DNA of 64,000 bases, taken from contig OY755047.1 in assembly GCA_963576565.1 (NCBI GenBank), forward strand, positions 11,611,764 through 11,675,763, written 5' to 3'. The translations under genes and the position numbers were made by a program. How positions within the stretch are numbered: the first letter of the stretch is position 1; each line of letters opens with the position of its first letter. Shown one piece after another: positions 1 to 10,539 of the stretch. A model generated the notes under the pieces. That model saw only the letters and a program-made list of their open reading frames with translations. It did no database searches and was not told the DNA's origin. Origin of the DNA: Aspidapion aeneum. Its lineage: Eukaryota; Arthropoda; Insecta; Coleoptera; Brentidae.

Positions 1-1010
1 AACAAAAGACAGCCAAAACGTTTTAAGACCCGAAGAGAATTTTTTCCACATAAATGGCTAAAAAGGGTAAGATAAAGGAACTAAATATAAGGACGTACCT
101 AGAGGGGATCAAGGAGAATTAATTCTTATAGAAATAGTGGATAAAGTTTGTTAAAAGAGATTGAAACACAAAAAGACAAAAAAATTGCACAATAGGAATT
201 TTGGAGTTTCTAAAAAAAAGAAAAAAGCTCATAGAAAATCACCCCATACGGTGTCAATAGAGCTCAAACCCAGCACAAGTAAGCTTGAACACTTTTTAGA
301 TTTTTTTTTTATATATTTCGTTTAATACTATAGTTCTCGGGAACCAAAAGTGCCATAGCATAAGTCATATCTTACCTATATTGATTGATTTTCTGGTGGC
401 TCCTTTCCTTCTCCTTACACTTTATTAACGTTAATGGCGCTAAAATATTGGAACCTCCAATTTGAGACGATGACACGAAAAACAAAAGATAGTAAAAACG
501 TTTTAAGACCCGAAGAGAATTTTTTCCACATAAATGGCTAAAAAGGGGAAAAAAAGGAACTAAATACAAGGATAGATACTTAGATTGAGAAGAAATAGGC
601 ACCTAAGATATATTAATGATCGCCTTAATAACAGATAAGACAGAAGAACTGATAAAAATGCTGAAAGAACTGGATACAGTTGCAGTTAAAAATATAGGCT
701 TGAGTATGAATTACACCAAAACTAAAATCATAACCAACAAAGATGAAGATATCAAGATCAGAATAACCCAAGAAAAAATAGAACAAGTAGATATCTTACC
801 TATATTGATTAACTTTCTGGTCGCTCCTCTCCTTCTCCTTACACTTTATTAACGTTCATGGGGCTCAAATATTGGGACCTACAATTTAAGACGATGACAC
901 GAAAAACAAAGACAGCAAAAACGTTTTAAGACCCGAAGAGAATTTTTTCCACATAAATAGCTAAAAAGGGTAAGATAAAAGCAACTAAATACAAGGGCGT
1001 ATCTAGGGGT
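1..1010. repeat. Tandem repeat, about 420-480 bp units, with RTE pieces
   Basis: A shared block beginning CGTTTTAAGACCCGAAGAG recurs at about 19, 499 and 922, giving spacings of 480 and 423 bp. A second shared block (ATATCTTACCTATATTGATT) lies at about 367 and 789. The later units embed RTE-type reverse-transcriptase sequence, while the first carries unrelated sequence at that place. This looks like local tandem duplication of a LINE-derived or LINE-interrupted segment. Confidence 0.7.
616..795 (+). pseudogene. RTE/BovB-like reverse transcriptase fragment 1
   Basis: The frame reads IALITDKTEELIKML, then LSMNYTKTKIIT and a final IEQVD. This is the stretch just after the catalytic ADD box in RTE/BovB-type non-LTR retrotransposons (region, Lys-Thr-Lys, IEQVDEYVYLG). 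Immediately upstream the expected 'LRYADDIAL' box is broken: the DNA reads HLRYIND in another frame. The match stops at IEQVD, where the tandem-repeat flank begins. It is a short dead fragment, and the clade assignment rests on motif memory only. Confidence 0.6.
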
Positions 1011-1014
1011 GGTT

Positions 1015-1400
1015 TTAAAAACTTAGATTGGAAAGAAATAGGCATCAAATTAAGCGGAAAATACTTGAACCACCTGAGATATGCTGATAATATCGCCTTA
1101 GTAACAGATAAGATAGAAGAACTGATAAAATTGCTGGAATAACTGAATACAGCAGCTAAAAATATAGACTTGAGTATGAACTACACTAAAACTAAAATCA
1201 TAACAACCACAGATGAAGATATTAAGCTCAGAATAAACCAAGAAAAAATAATAATAATTAGTAGAGGAATATTTATATACCTGGGAAAAATTATTAAACT
1301 AAAAAAAGAAAACCTCACAGCTGAAATCAAGAGACGACCAGGATTGGCCTGGGTAGCATTCGGTAAATTAAGCTACATATTAAAAAATAAAAAATATTAA
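1015..1400 (+). pseudogene. RTE/BovB-like reverse transcriptase fragment 2
   Basis: This is a longer paralogue of the fragment at 616. It reads LDWKEIGIKLSGKYLNHLRYADNIAL, with ADN where RTE polymerases have the catalytic ADD, then LIKLLE, a stop, LNTAAKN, LSMNYTKTKIIT, a short insertion, YLGKIIK, and EIKRRPGLAWVAFGKLSY. The EIKRR..LAWAAFGKL ending is characteristic of RTE/BovB elements after the palm domain. One in-frame stop (near 1148) and the D-to-N change mean it is inactive. It belongs to a different LINE family from the copies at 1905 and 33600. Confidence 0.65.
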
Positions 1401-1461
1401 ACAAGTTTCGTGGCTAATCGGGTAAAAAAGAGTTTTTGTTTATCTCATATTTTTCCGTGGG
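1399..1461 (+). repeat. Solo end of foldback family D
   Basis: AAACAAGTTTCGTGGCTAAT begins a stretch that matches the left arm of the foldback element at 12566 almost base for base. No partner arm follows, so only one end survives here. Confidence 0.6.
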
Positions 1462-1469
1462 TTTAAAGT

Positions 1470-1640
1470 TTTAAAAAAGATTTCCAACTAGCAAAACCTT
1501 TCATTTTAAAATTTGTATTGGAGAACTTGGCTTTACTTTTGTCTCAATTATTTTTACGTAAAACCATTTTGGCGTACTTGGCTTTTGTACTTAAAATGTT
1601 TTTGTTATGACTAATTTTAAAAGAATTTATTAAAATAAAA
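1470..1640 (+). repeat. Repeat family C, 3' end fragment
   Basis: The stretch with ACTTGGCTTTAC and AAAATGTTTTTGTTATGA matches the right-hand end of the family C copy at 7815-8760. It is an isolated terminal fragment. Confidence 0.55.
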
Positions 1641-1904
1641 ATATATTAATGTACATTTCTGCCAAATACCGTGAATATAGTCTCCCCGTGGCCAAACTTA
1701 GCCCACCATCCCCTTGCATATTTTTTAGGTGACGAGAGAAAAGCTGGATTATTTTAAATAACTTTGCTTTGCTGAAACGCCCAAGTTTTTCTCTGGGGGA
1801 TTAAACCTCTAACCCCCTTTTATACGCTCCTGCCTTAAGCACAAGAATAGTCAAGGATTAAACTAGTTTCTCATTTAAAGATGTTCTTAATTCGCTAAAG
1901 ATAG

Positions 1905-3129
1905 TACATAGGATTCTTAGAGATCTAATAGAGAATGATTTTCATGAACAAGAAGAAGAAGAGCAAAGTGGGTTTCGCGCAGGCAGATCTTGTAGTGATA
2001 ATGTTTTTTGTCTTAAACAAGTAATTGAGAAAAGGAGCGCCAGAAATATAGAGACTAGTTACCTTTGTGTTCCAGTAGAAAAATTATGGACAGTTTTAGA
2101 GCAAACTAATATCAATCATACATACATAAAAGCGATAAAAGAACTATACAAAGGGTCAAAATCTAAAATTAAAATTGGAAATCGACTTTCAAAAGAATTC
2201 CTGGTACCAAAAGGCTTAAGACAGGGATGTTGTATCTCACCAAATCTTTTTAAAATATATATCGCAGTAGCTCTAAAAAACTGGAAACGTAAAGTGCACG
2301 GCATGGGAGTACAATTTAACGACCGATTGACCATATACGCACTACAGTTTGTTGACGACCAAGTAATTGTGGCTAATGATAAAGAAGACATGGAGTATAT
2401 GATGAGAAAGTTAACAGAAGAATACCAAAAGTGGGGATTAACAGTGAACGTGGAGAAGACACAGTACTTATGTATTGGAAACGAATCCAGTGAGTTAGTA
2501 CTAGAAAATGGACAAACAATATCTCCATGCAATGAGTATGTATACTTGGGTGTCACATTTGATAAGACAAGACTGTAAAGAATTGGAAAAAAGAATAGTA
2601 AAAGCAAAAAAAGTTATTGGATGTCTTAACAATATTTTATGGAGCAGAGAGACAAAAAAGAATGTAAAATTTAACATATATGAAACAATGGTCAAAAGCA
2701 CGCTGTTGTATGGAATAGAGACTTGTCGCGTAACAGAAAAATACAAAACAAAAATGGAAGGTGTCGAAATGGATGCAATAAGAAGATCAATGAGAATATC
2801 TAGAATAGATCACATAAGAAATGAGATCATAAAAGAAAGAATGGGAATCGAGGGAAGCATAACGGATGACATTACTAAAAGGCAACTGATATGGTACGGG
2901 CATGTACAACGGATGAACGACGATAGATTACCAAAGCAGGTCCTAGAATGGCAACCAATAGGGCGCAGAAAAAGAGGGCGTCCTAAACTAGAATGGCAAC
3001 AGTCAAACCAAAGATCAATGAGTCAAAAGAATTTGACAGACGATGATTGTCAGGATCGAAGGAGGTGGAGAATAGGCGTCGGACAACGTAGAAAAACGTT
3101 CTAAACCGACATAGTAGTAGTAGTAGTAC
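1905..3129 (+). pseudogene. LINE family A, copy 1 (5'-truncated, frameshifted)
   Basis: This non-LTR retrotransposon fragment covers the reverse transcriptase from EQSGFRAGRSCSDNVFCLKQ through GLRQGCCISP and the catalytic box FVDDQVIVAND, then a C-terminal region with IWYGHVQRMND and GRRKRGRPKLEWQQ. Compared with copy 2 (33600) it lacks about 24 nt including motif A (LQKAYD), which breaks the frame near 2065. A 5-nt deletion near 2570 shifts the frame again, so the track of coding potential splits into 2294-2578 and 2508-3104. It ends in a (TAG)n tail after GTTCTAAACCGACA, the shared 3' end of this family. The clade is probably RTE-like but was not determined. It is inactive. Confidence 0.85.
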
Positions 3130-3374
3130 GGGGGCCAGTCTTAAAATTTAATTGTCACACCTCGTATATAGAGACTGCAGTTTGCAGAGTTAAACCGCTA
3201 TTAATACCGGTCCAGTGAGTGACCAAAATAGCCTCTAGCTTTCAGAAGTAAAATCAATTTTCACCCGTTTTTCAATTCCCATCATCAAATAGGAATAGGT
3301 ACTATTGAATTGGAGAGAAAATACGAGGAAAATATAGCAAATACATCCACCACATAATGGATCATACATCTTAA

Positions 3375-3954
3375 GGCCGCTTGACATGGTGCATGACAAT
3401 AAAATTTGCAGGCAAATGCATGAAATTTTGCCCAGGTGCATGCGCAGTACAGATCCAGCTGATTGTTGCAGGCAATCCGTTTTTATCGGTCTGGTGCCAT
3501 TTTTTTGCATGCAAACTGTACTTGCATGCAAACTGGGGAATTTTTACCTATATTCGGGGGAATCAATGCATGGCCATGCACAATGTCAAACGAAAAGAAG
3601 ATTTTTTGCAGGCAACAATTTGACCGAAATTTTTTGCTTGCAAATATTTGCAGCGCGTCATGCACCATGTCAATAAAATTTGCAGGCAAATGCATGAAAT
3701 TTTGCCCGGGTGCATGCGCAGTACAAATCCAGCTGATTGTTGTAGGCAATCCATTTTTATCGGTCCGGTGCCATTTTTTTGCATGCAAACTGTACTTGCA
3801 TGCAAACTGGGGAATTTTTACCTAGATTCTGGGGAATCAATGCATGGCCATGCACAATGTCAAACGAAAAGAAGATTTTTTGCAGGCAACAATTTGACCG
3901 AAATTTTTTGCTTGCAAATATTTGCAGCGCGTCATGCACCATGTCAAGCGGCCT
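3375..3954. mobile_element. TTAA-flanked TIR element, unit 1 (internally duplicated)
   Basis: The ends are inverted copies of GGCCGCTTGACATGGTGCAT, and TTAA lies at 3371 and 3955. Inside, GCATGCAAACTGTACTTGCA and a TTTTTTGCAGGCAACAATTTG block occur twice because an internal end (GTCATGCACCATGTC near 3657) is fused to a second left half. TTAA target sites are typical of the piggyBac and Kolobok superfamilies. No transposase is present. The short reading frames here are repeat shadows. Confidence 0.75.
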
Positions 3955-3958
3955 TTAA

Positions 3959-4359
3959 GGCCGCTAAACATGGTGCATGACAATAAAATTTGCAGGCAAA
4001 TGCATGAAATTTTGCCTAGGTGCATGCGCAGTACAAATCCAGCTGATTGTTGTAGGCAATCCATTTTTATCGGTCCGGTGCCATTTTTTTGCATGCAAAC
4101 TGTACTTGCATGCAAACTGGGGAATTTTTACCTAGATTCGGGGGAATCAATGCATGGCCATGCACAATGTCAAACGAAAAGAAGATTTTTTGCAAGCAAC
4201 AATTTGACCGAAATTTTTTGCTTGCAAACTGGGGAATTTGCATGGCCATGCACAATGCACAATGTCAAACGAAAAGAAGATTTTTTGCAGGCAACAATTT
4301 GACCGAAATTTTTTGCTTGCAAATATTTGCAGCGCGTCATGCACCATGTCAAGCGGCCT
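3959..4359. mobile_element. TTAA-flanked TIR element, unit 2
   Basis: This is the same family as the element at 3375, joined to it head to tail: the two share the single TTAA at 3955-3958. It closes with GTCAAGCGGCC and a TTAA at 4360-4363. It carries a further internal repeat (TTTGCTTGCAAACTGGGGAA) and codes for nothing. Confidence 0.75.
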
Positions 4360-4379
4360 TTAAGGCTACTTGCATTGCA

Positions 4380-4545
4380 CGGATCTGGGTCAAAATCTAG
4401 GGGAGGGGGAGTAATTTTTTTTTCTATGGGAGTAATTCTCTTGTTTTTCCTTTAATTATGACAAAAAGTGCATAATTTTTTTCTAGGGTGTGTTAATTAC
4501 CCCGTTACACCCCTCAAATCCGCGCTTGAGTCACTCGATATAAGT
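4380..4545. repeat. Short interspersed repeat ending in CCCTCAAATCCGCGCTT
   Basis: The end ACCCCTCAAATCCGCGCTTGA is found inverted at about 24112 (AAGCGCGGATTTGAGGGGG). In both places a run of C/G and TAATT-rich sequence with CTAGAAAAAAA follows. It is probably a MITE; only one terminus is clear in each copy. Confidence 0.4.
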
Positions 4546-5148
4546 AGCGGTCCTCCATAAGTACACATGTGCACGTGCACTCCCAAATTTTCCTTAAAAA
4601 AGTATTAAAATTTGATAATTCTTTAATTAATAATTTGGTTATAAAGTATCAATAAACCCCAAAAGGAATTCATCAACGACTTGAATAAGAACTAGAAATT
4701 AATACCCGGTATGTATGTGTCAAACCAGGATGTGGTGGATGGTGGATAAGTACTGGAACCAAATTCTATACCCTGTACACGGTAAAAAAATTGTGTTAAA
4801 TATTTTCTTGATATAGCACAAAAAATGTCTTGCCTTTTATTTTAATGTGAAACAGAGATTGTTTTATTATAAGTTGGAACTGAATTAATCTAAGGCACCG
4901 TTTTCTCTGCTGAAGGAAAATATTACTTATATGAAGACAATTTGCTTTGTTACAAAATGGAGTATACTGAATCAAAACAATTTAAGAAGAAATATAAAGT
5001 CTCATTTCAAGATTAAACGCTGCGTTGAACTAAAAAGAAATATTTAAATTCAAAACAAATTGTTTTAAACTAAAACAATTTATTAAAGAAAAGAACGTGT
5101 TTTCGTTGTAGACAAAATTTTTTACCGTGTAAATGTTATGTCGCATTC
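4546..5148. other. AT-rich stretch, nothing recognised
   Basis: No coding potential, terminal repeat or match to the other repeats in this window was seen. It reads as decayed intergenic DNA. Confidence 0.4.
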
Positions 5149-5586
5149 TACTACTACTATGTCGGTTTAGAACGTTTTTCTACGTTGTCCGACGCCTATT
5201 CTCCACCTCCTTCGATCCTGACAATCATCTTCTGTCAGGTTTTTTTTACTAACTGATCTTTGGATTGGCTGTTGCCATTCCAGTTTAGGGCGCACTCTTT
5301 TTCTGGGCCCTATTAATTGCCATTCTAGGACCTGCTTTGGTAATCTTTTGTCGTGCATCCGTTGTACATGACCTTACCATATCGATTGTCATTTAGTGAT
5401 GTCATCCGTTATGCTTCCCTCGATTCCTATTCTTTATTTTATGAACTCATTTCTTATATTATCTGATCTACATATTCTCATTGATCTTCTTCGACACTTT
5501 CCTATTTTGTTTTCTATTTCTCTGTTACGTGACAAGTCTCTATTCCATACAACAGCGTGCTTTTCGCCATTGTTTCATATATTGAT
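5149..5586 (-). pseudogene. LINE family A, 3' fragment (minus)
   Basis: A (TAG)n tail (read as CTACTACTACTA on the plus strand) is followed on the minus strand by the family A C-terminus: RLPKQVLEWQLIGPRKR, KLEWQQ and RRRWRIGVGQRRKTF. Homology stops where family A reads TATATGAAACAATGG. Stops and indels break the frame upstream of about 5358. It is a 5'-truncated dead copy of about 440 bp. Confidence 0.8.
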
Positions 5587-5755
5587 ACCCTAATTCTGAT
5601 ACGTCGTAGCCCAAATCAACAATATTTTACAGGGATAAGACAACTTAGAAGCAAATTAAACAGCGTAAGTATGATACGATTTGTTAAAAATCGCGGGAAT
5701 GACCGTTTTATATTTTTTTGTCGGTTGCGAGGATTTAGCAGCATATAGCTATGCA

Positions 5756-6954
5756 CATTGGCGTAGCTAGCCTTGCTTTTCAGGGGGGGCCTTGGCCCCG
5801 GTCTATCTTGAACAAAAAGCAAACATGAGTTTTAAAGAGTCGTGCAAAGTGTGCAATGAATAAAAAAAAATACGCGCATTAAATGTTCTAATATTTTAAT
5901 ATAACAAATTTAATAATACATTTACCAACTTATTTAAATGTATACACAGGAAGTATGTAATTCAGCAATTCTACAAAGAAAGTTTTCTACGTCGCTGACT
6001 GAAAGCGTCTACCACACTGTCTAAGTCGACCTCAACATCTTTTTCTATGAATAACAATGACAAACCTGAGTGTCTCTCTTGAGTCATAGTTGTTCTAAGC
6101 CAATTAAAAACTCTCCTCATGGCAGAGAAAGACCTCTCGCAAGTTGCACTTGAAATTGGAAGAATACTCGCAACTTTAAAAAGTTGGTAGAGGTTTGGAT
6201 AGGTGTTTTCTGCTATATGTTGTTTGATAGAATCATGACCAACAGTTTGATTTAACCGAAAAATACAATTCTTTAAAACGGTCATTTCTGCTCTTAGAGC
6301 AGGAGTATTAATATTAAAAATTTCCCGGTATTGCTCGACGAATTTATTCCATTTAACGACGTGGGAAAACTTAATATGAAAATGGTTATGAAATTGTCAC
6401 CAAAATCGGAAAATTTCCATAAGACACTAAACGCTAACCTCAAAAAAACTAAAAAGATTATTATATTAATTTTAGAAAAACAGTTTAAAAAGGTCTTTTA
6501 TAACCTTACGACATCTACAACCCGATTTCGGAAACAGAGGGGCAAAGGTCGCTGTCTTTCTTAAATGCGAAATTCAACTTACACTTCTATAATATTTTAC
6601 AAGATGTCGCCAATATGTATGAAATATTCAATATGCATAATTATGTTTAAATTTAAAAAATATTTTCGGGTAATTGCATAAGTGCAGAAAAGTTACCGAT
6701 AATTTAAAGAGAAAAAGCCTAATTCCGCAAGACAAGGGCTTTTTCCTGAAATGTAAACATTATCTGAATGATTTTAAATTTTAATGTACCTATTTTATTT
6801 AAATATTTCCCGAATAATAATAGAAAAGTATGTATTTTCAGCGTCATGTTCTTTTACTAGTAGTCGGTAGGGGTGGCCTAAAATATCTTAGGGGGGGCCT
6901 GAGGGACTTCAGGGGGGGACCAGGCCCCTCTGTCCCCCCCTAGCTACGCCAATG
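5756..6954 (-). mobile_element. hAT element with perfect TIRs and 8-bp TSD
   Basis: The ends are perfect 15-bp inverted repeats, CATTGGCGTAGCTAG, flanked on both sides by the identical octamer GCTATGCA (5748-5755 and 6955-6962). An 8-bp duplication is the hallmark of hAT transposition. Each end also carries a run of G/C (CAGGGGGGGCC type). The only coding remnant is the hAT dimerisation region at 5971-6285. At 1199 bp it is an internally deleted, non-autonomous copy. Confidence 0.93.
5971..6285 (-). pseudogene. hAT transposase, C-terminal dimerisation fragment
   Basis: About 100 residues match the hAT family C-terminal dimerisation domain. They include YPNLYQLFKVASILP, then ISSATCERSFSAMRRVFNWLR, and a Leu-rich end with LSLLFIEKDVE. 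The SSATCERSFS..R..K/N.LR motif is diagnostic for hAT transposases and their domesticated relatives. The BED finger and RNase H-like catalytic core are missing, so this cannot be an active transposase. It is antisense to the plus strand and sits at one end of the element whose TIRs are described at 5756. The first Met is arbitrary, because the reading frame is simply what remains after internal deletion. Confidence 0.88.
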
Positions 6955-7394
6955 GCTATGCATAATTACTAACGTTTGCAGCAAAAATATTAAAACACCC
7001 TGTACAAAAACGAAGGTTGAATGTAGTTTAGATTCGGAATCGAACGGAAAATACACACGGAATTGGCTTTGTTTAGAATATATAGAGGCAAAGAGCCCCC
7101 AAGCGGATAGAGCGCAGAGGATATTATAGAGCTCGCTTCTCTTCTTTTTTTCAGGGCTTTTCAGATTCGAATTCAGAGGCTTTTTTGTGTAGGTATAACG
7201 TAAAAATACTGACGATATAAAAGAGTGAAAAATTGCTCGTGATTACAGTTATTTGCTGGATTTTTAAATAAAGACACTTTAAAAAAAATATTAACTAAGT
7301 TAATATTTTTTACCTTCCTAGCCCCCGCAGCAATGGCTCGAGAAGGTATTATTTTCAACGAAAATTTTTTCGAGATAACACCAAAAATGTGTTA

Positions 7395-7683
7395 CAGTCA
7401 AACCTCCATAACTCGAACTCAAAGGGACAACCAAAACAGTTCGAGTTATGGAGAGTTCGAGTCAGTGGCGTATATATGGGGGGGCCTGGGGGGCCCGGGC
7501 CCCCCCGAAGCTAAGATTTTTTTGGATATTTTCCACATATTTCATGAATACAAACATAAAATAGCATAAAATACAGCCTCATGAGGTCTCGCCCTCCCCC
7601 AAAACTGTCTCGGTTTATACGCCACTGATTCGAGTTATAGAGAGGTTCGGGTTATAGAGGTTCGAGTTAGAGAGGTTCGACTG
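7395..7683. mobile_element. Tigger/pogo-like MITE, interrupted by a hAT MITE
   Basis: The ends CAGTCAAACCTCCATAACTC and the inverted ..GAGGTTCGACTG are flanked by TA on both sides (7393 and 7684). The host family B sequence closes up exactly with one TA. The body is made of repeated CTCGAACT/AGTTCGAG blocks. Sister copies are at 38595 and 41689. Without the inner insertion it is about 125 bp. Assignment to pogo/Tigger rests on the TIR sequence type and TA target. Confidence 0.75.
7464..7627. mobile_element. hAT-type MITE (CAGTGGCGTATA family), copy 1
   Basis: Inverted ends CAGTGGCGTATA / TATACGCCACTG are flanked by GTTCGAGT and ATTCGAGT, an 8-bp duplication with one mismatch. Long G and C runs lie next to the left end, and CATATTTCATGAATACAAAC is inside. 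Other copies are at 17856 and about 20090. Confidence 0.82.
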
Positions 7684-7814
7684 TATTTGGTTGTATTTTA
7701 ACCTGTGTGTGTGTGTGTGTGTCTGCCGGGCCCACAATAACTCATAAACCGCTCAACCGATTTTCATAAAAATGTATTTGTTAAGAGTTGATCTGGGGGT
7801 ACTGCAGTACCCCA

Positions 7815-8760
7815 TCAAGTTCGCGCGGAAACTGCTGTACCATCTTTTCTTGAAACATTTCAGCCCATATTTGACCTATTTAAAACTCTACTTCAGAATG
7901 AGCTACGAAAACTTCGCAAAGTCGCAGATCTTTATAGAGCTAACAATCGCTCCAAGTTTCATGGCTTTCCATAAAGTAGTAAAGTAGTTACGAAATTTCA
8001 AAAAACGTCAAAATTGCCTCTCACTCACCCATCTTCTCACTCATGTATAGATCATCAAAATTCTACTGGAGTTCCAGATATGCTATAAAGTTGAAATTTG
8101 GCACACTGATAGAAATTGTGACCAAGCACTTGGAAAAAAAGCCCAAAATTCTAATTCACTGCCCTCCCCCATACATGTAAAGTTATGTAAAAGTAACATT
8201 GCCCACTTCCAAAAACGCTAGAGCTGAGCTTGGGAAGGCCGATAGGAACTATGATAAAACTATAAAATAAAATTAAAAAACCCCAAATTTTAATTTACTT
8301 CCCTCCCCTATAAATGTTAAGTTATGTAAAATTAACATTGCCTACTTCCAGGAACACTAGAGAGCTAAGCTTTAGAAGGCTGATAGAAACTATGATAAAA
8401 AATTCATGTAAAAAAAAGCCAAAAACGCCAAGTGGTATTCCGTAGAAAGAATTGAGATAAAAGTAAAACCAATTTCTCCAATACAAATTTTAAAATGAAA
8501 AGTTCTTACTAGTTTGGAAATGTTTTTCTAAACTTGGCTATTAAGGCTGCAAATGACTCTTAGGCACAGTGCTAAATTGAACATAAAGAAGTTTGGCTGG
8601 AATAGCAAAGTTTAAAAAAACATTTCCAAGCTAGTAAGAACCTTTCATTTTGAATTTTGTATTAAAAAACTTGGCTTTACGTTTCTCTTTATTCTTTTTA
8701 CGGAATTCCACTTTCGGGTACTTCGCTTTTTTTTACATAAAATGTTTTTGTTATGATTGG
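7815..8760 (+). repeat. Repeat family C, copy 1
   Basis: This repeat of about 0.95 kb begins near ACTGCTGTACCATCTTTTCT and ends near AAAATGTTTTTGTTATGA. It contains a tandem pair of blocks around TATGTAAAAGTAACATTGCC. Near-matching copies are at 19405 and 51585 (the latter split by a Penelope-like element). No coding capacity or clear TIR was found. Frames in it, such as 7772-7987, are shadows. Confidence 0.7.
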
Positions 8761-8886
8761 ATTTTAGTTAAAATTAATATTTCAAATTAAAACTGTGTTT
8801 TTCTTTTTTATATATTTATTAATATAAAGAAAAGTTGTAGATTTTTTGCAAATTTATTTGTTTTATTCAATTCAATATATTTTTAT

Positions 8887-9390
8887 TACCTTCTTAGCCC
8901 GCGTAGCAATAGCTAGATAAGGTATTATTTTTGACGAAAAAAGTTTTTTTGGAATAACGCCGAAAATGTGTTATTTGGGTGTATTTTGACCTATCCTAGC
9001 AATATCGTCGTGATGTCTCTGTGTGTGTGTGTATGTCTGTCCATAACACAATAGCTCCTAAACTGGTGAACCGATTTTTACAAAATTTCCAGGTAAAACA
9101 GTGCTCGACACTCTAACCATAGTTTTTGGTCATAATCCATTATGACAATTAAAACATTTTAAAAATGCAAATTTTTGAAGAGAGCATTGCATGAATATGC
9201 GGTTTTTGAAATACAGTAGATTACATTTTGCTCAATAATTTGTGTTATAACCAAAAACTCCGTAGGAGATTTAGTTTCTGAGATATTTAGAAAAAACTGT
9301 TTTCAACGCTGATATTATGGCTTCACACTTGAAGTGTGCTAATAGGCTTGCTAGGAAGGTATCAGATCCGTCATGGATCCATTTATTTTA
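8887..9390 (+). mobile_element. Repeat family B, copy 2 (TIR element)
   Basis: The left end TACCTTCTTAGC and right end GCTAGGAAGGTA are inverted. Internal landmarks are GAAAATGTGTTATTTGGGTG, a GT microsatellite and AATAGCTCCTAAAC. Beyond the right end, TCAGATCCGTCATGGATCC is also shared (inverted) with the copy at 11088, so the true boundary may lie about 25 bp further out. It is absent from the otherwise matching duplicate at 10440-10762, which shows that it inserted later. Confidence 0.7.
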
Positions 9391-9397
9391 AAGGTCT

Positions 9398-9635
9398 CTA
9401 CTACAATCTTAGGGTGCCCATTTTGCCCTACCCTCCCCTACGTTTTCGTTTGTCCGCGTTGAATGTTATGAAGACAAACAAACAGAAAATAATAAAGACA
9501 TAATAGACCTTATTACTTACTACTTGTTGCGCACTGAAACGTAAAAAACTTACAAAATAACTTCATAATTATAAAACAACTTAATTACTAAGTAGTCGAG
9601 AAACATCAGAAAGCTACCTAGTTTTAAGAAGTTTT
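9398..9635 (+). repeat. Direct repeat, left copy (of 10540-10762)
   Basis: From CTTAGGGTGCCCATTT through GAAAGCTACCTAGTTTTAA the sequence is nearly identical to 10548-10760. The two copies bracket the foldback at 9645-10403. Flanking similarity (8820-8886 with 10450-10525) extends the duplication leftwards. Confidence 0.75.
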
Positions 9636-9644
9636 TTGTATACT

Positions 9645-10403
9645 AGGTGTTTCAGAGTTGTATTGCCAAAAGTCCAGGGTAGATTCCTCTCATGAAAATA
9701 TGAAAGAAAGATCATATAAGCATGTGTACTAAAATGCCTCATTTTGAAAGTAGAGGGTGTTAAAGTATATTATAAAAATATATATATATTTTTTTTAATA
9801 TCTGCTAAACCACTGTAGTTATTTGTCTAAAATTTGTTAAAGGCATTCTACGTATCAATGGGCATTTTCCCATGGATTGCAACTTTTTTTAATTTATACT
9901 AGTGCCGTCCTTTTCCACTATCGAAAATTACTCTGAAATTATCAATGAAATTTTGGCGATATCGCCATGAATGTAAGTGGTTTTTATTTTTTTAAACGAA
10001 AATAGTGCGGTTTACAAAAAAAACTCAAGAGATAACATTTTTGACAAAATAAACAGTAATTTTAATAATAGTTTTTATTATACAAAAAAGCAGTACCATT
10101 TTTTTATCAAAAAATGGAGTCCAGGTCCCGTGCGGGCGGCCCTGGTATAAATTTAAAAAAGTTGCTTTCCAATAACAAAATTTTCCCTAATAGGTTGAAA
10201 TCTTAGACCTCTACCAAATTTTAGACAAATATCTAGAGTGGTTTAGCAGATATTTAACAAAAAAAGTTTTTTATAAAATTTTAACACCCTGTTTTTTTAA
10301 AACAAGGCATTTTAGGACAAATGTTCATATGAACTTTTTTTCATATTTTCATGAGAAGAATCCACTCTGGGCTTTTGGCAATATAACTCTAAAAACCCCT
10401 GTA
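9645..10403. mobile_element. Foldback element, about 0.76 kb
   Basis: Long imperfect inverted arms run from GTGTTTCAGAGTTGTATTGC and meet the mirrored GCAATATAACTCTAAAAACCCCTGTA. Inside the arms, CCAAAAGTCCAGGGTAGATT pairs with AATCCACTCTGGGCTTTTGG. The centre contains CCATGAATGTAAGTGG and CGTGCGGGCGGCCC. There is no coding potential. The CAGGGG..-type ends resemble the other foldbacks in the window. Confidence 0.75.
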
Positions 10404-10539
10404 TAAGGTTTTTAAATTTTATGAAAGATCATTAATCCTGTAAGATTATTTTATATTTATCATTATAAAGAAAGGTTGTAGATTTTTTGCAAATTTATTT
10501 GTTGTATTCTAGTCAATATATTTTTATTTTTGAAGGTAT

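Larger units (their letters stand above)
7311..7790 (+). repeat. Repeat family B, copy 1 (interrupted)
   Basis: TACCTTCCTAGCCC..GCAATGGCTCGAGAAGGTATTATTTT is the left end of family B. The copy is cut at AAAATGTGT-TA by a Tigger-like MITE (7395-7683) and resumes with TATTTGGTTGTATTTTAACC and a GT microsatellite. Related copies are near 8887, 11088 (inverted), 33419 (inverted), 58400 and 60826. Confidence 0.7.

Noticed and set aside
3381..4400. Many overlapping ORFs of 60-126 codons on both strands (Cys/His/Met-rich)
   Set aside because: They follow the GCATGCAAAC and TGCAGGCAA repeats in every frame and are mirrored on the opposite strand by the inverted repeats. No domain is recognisable.
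7333..7569. ORF starting MAREGIIFNENFFEITPKMCY
   Set aside because: The same translation appears wherever the family B terminus occurs (also 33419-33610 inverted and 58430), and it runs into nested MITEs. It is a repeat shadow.
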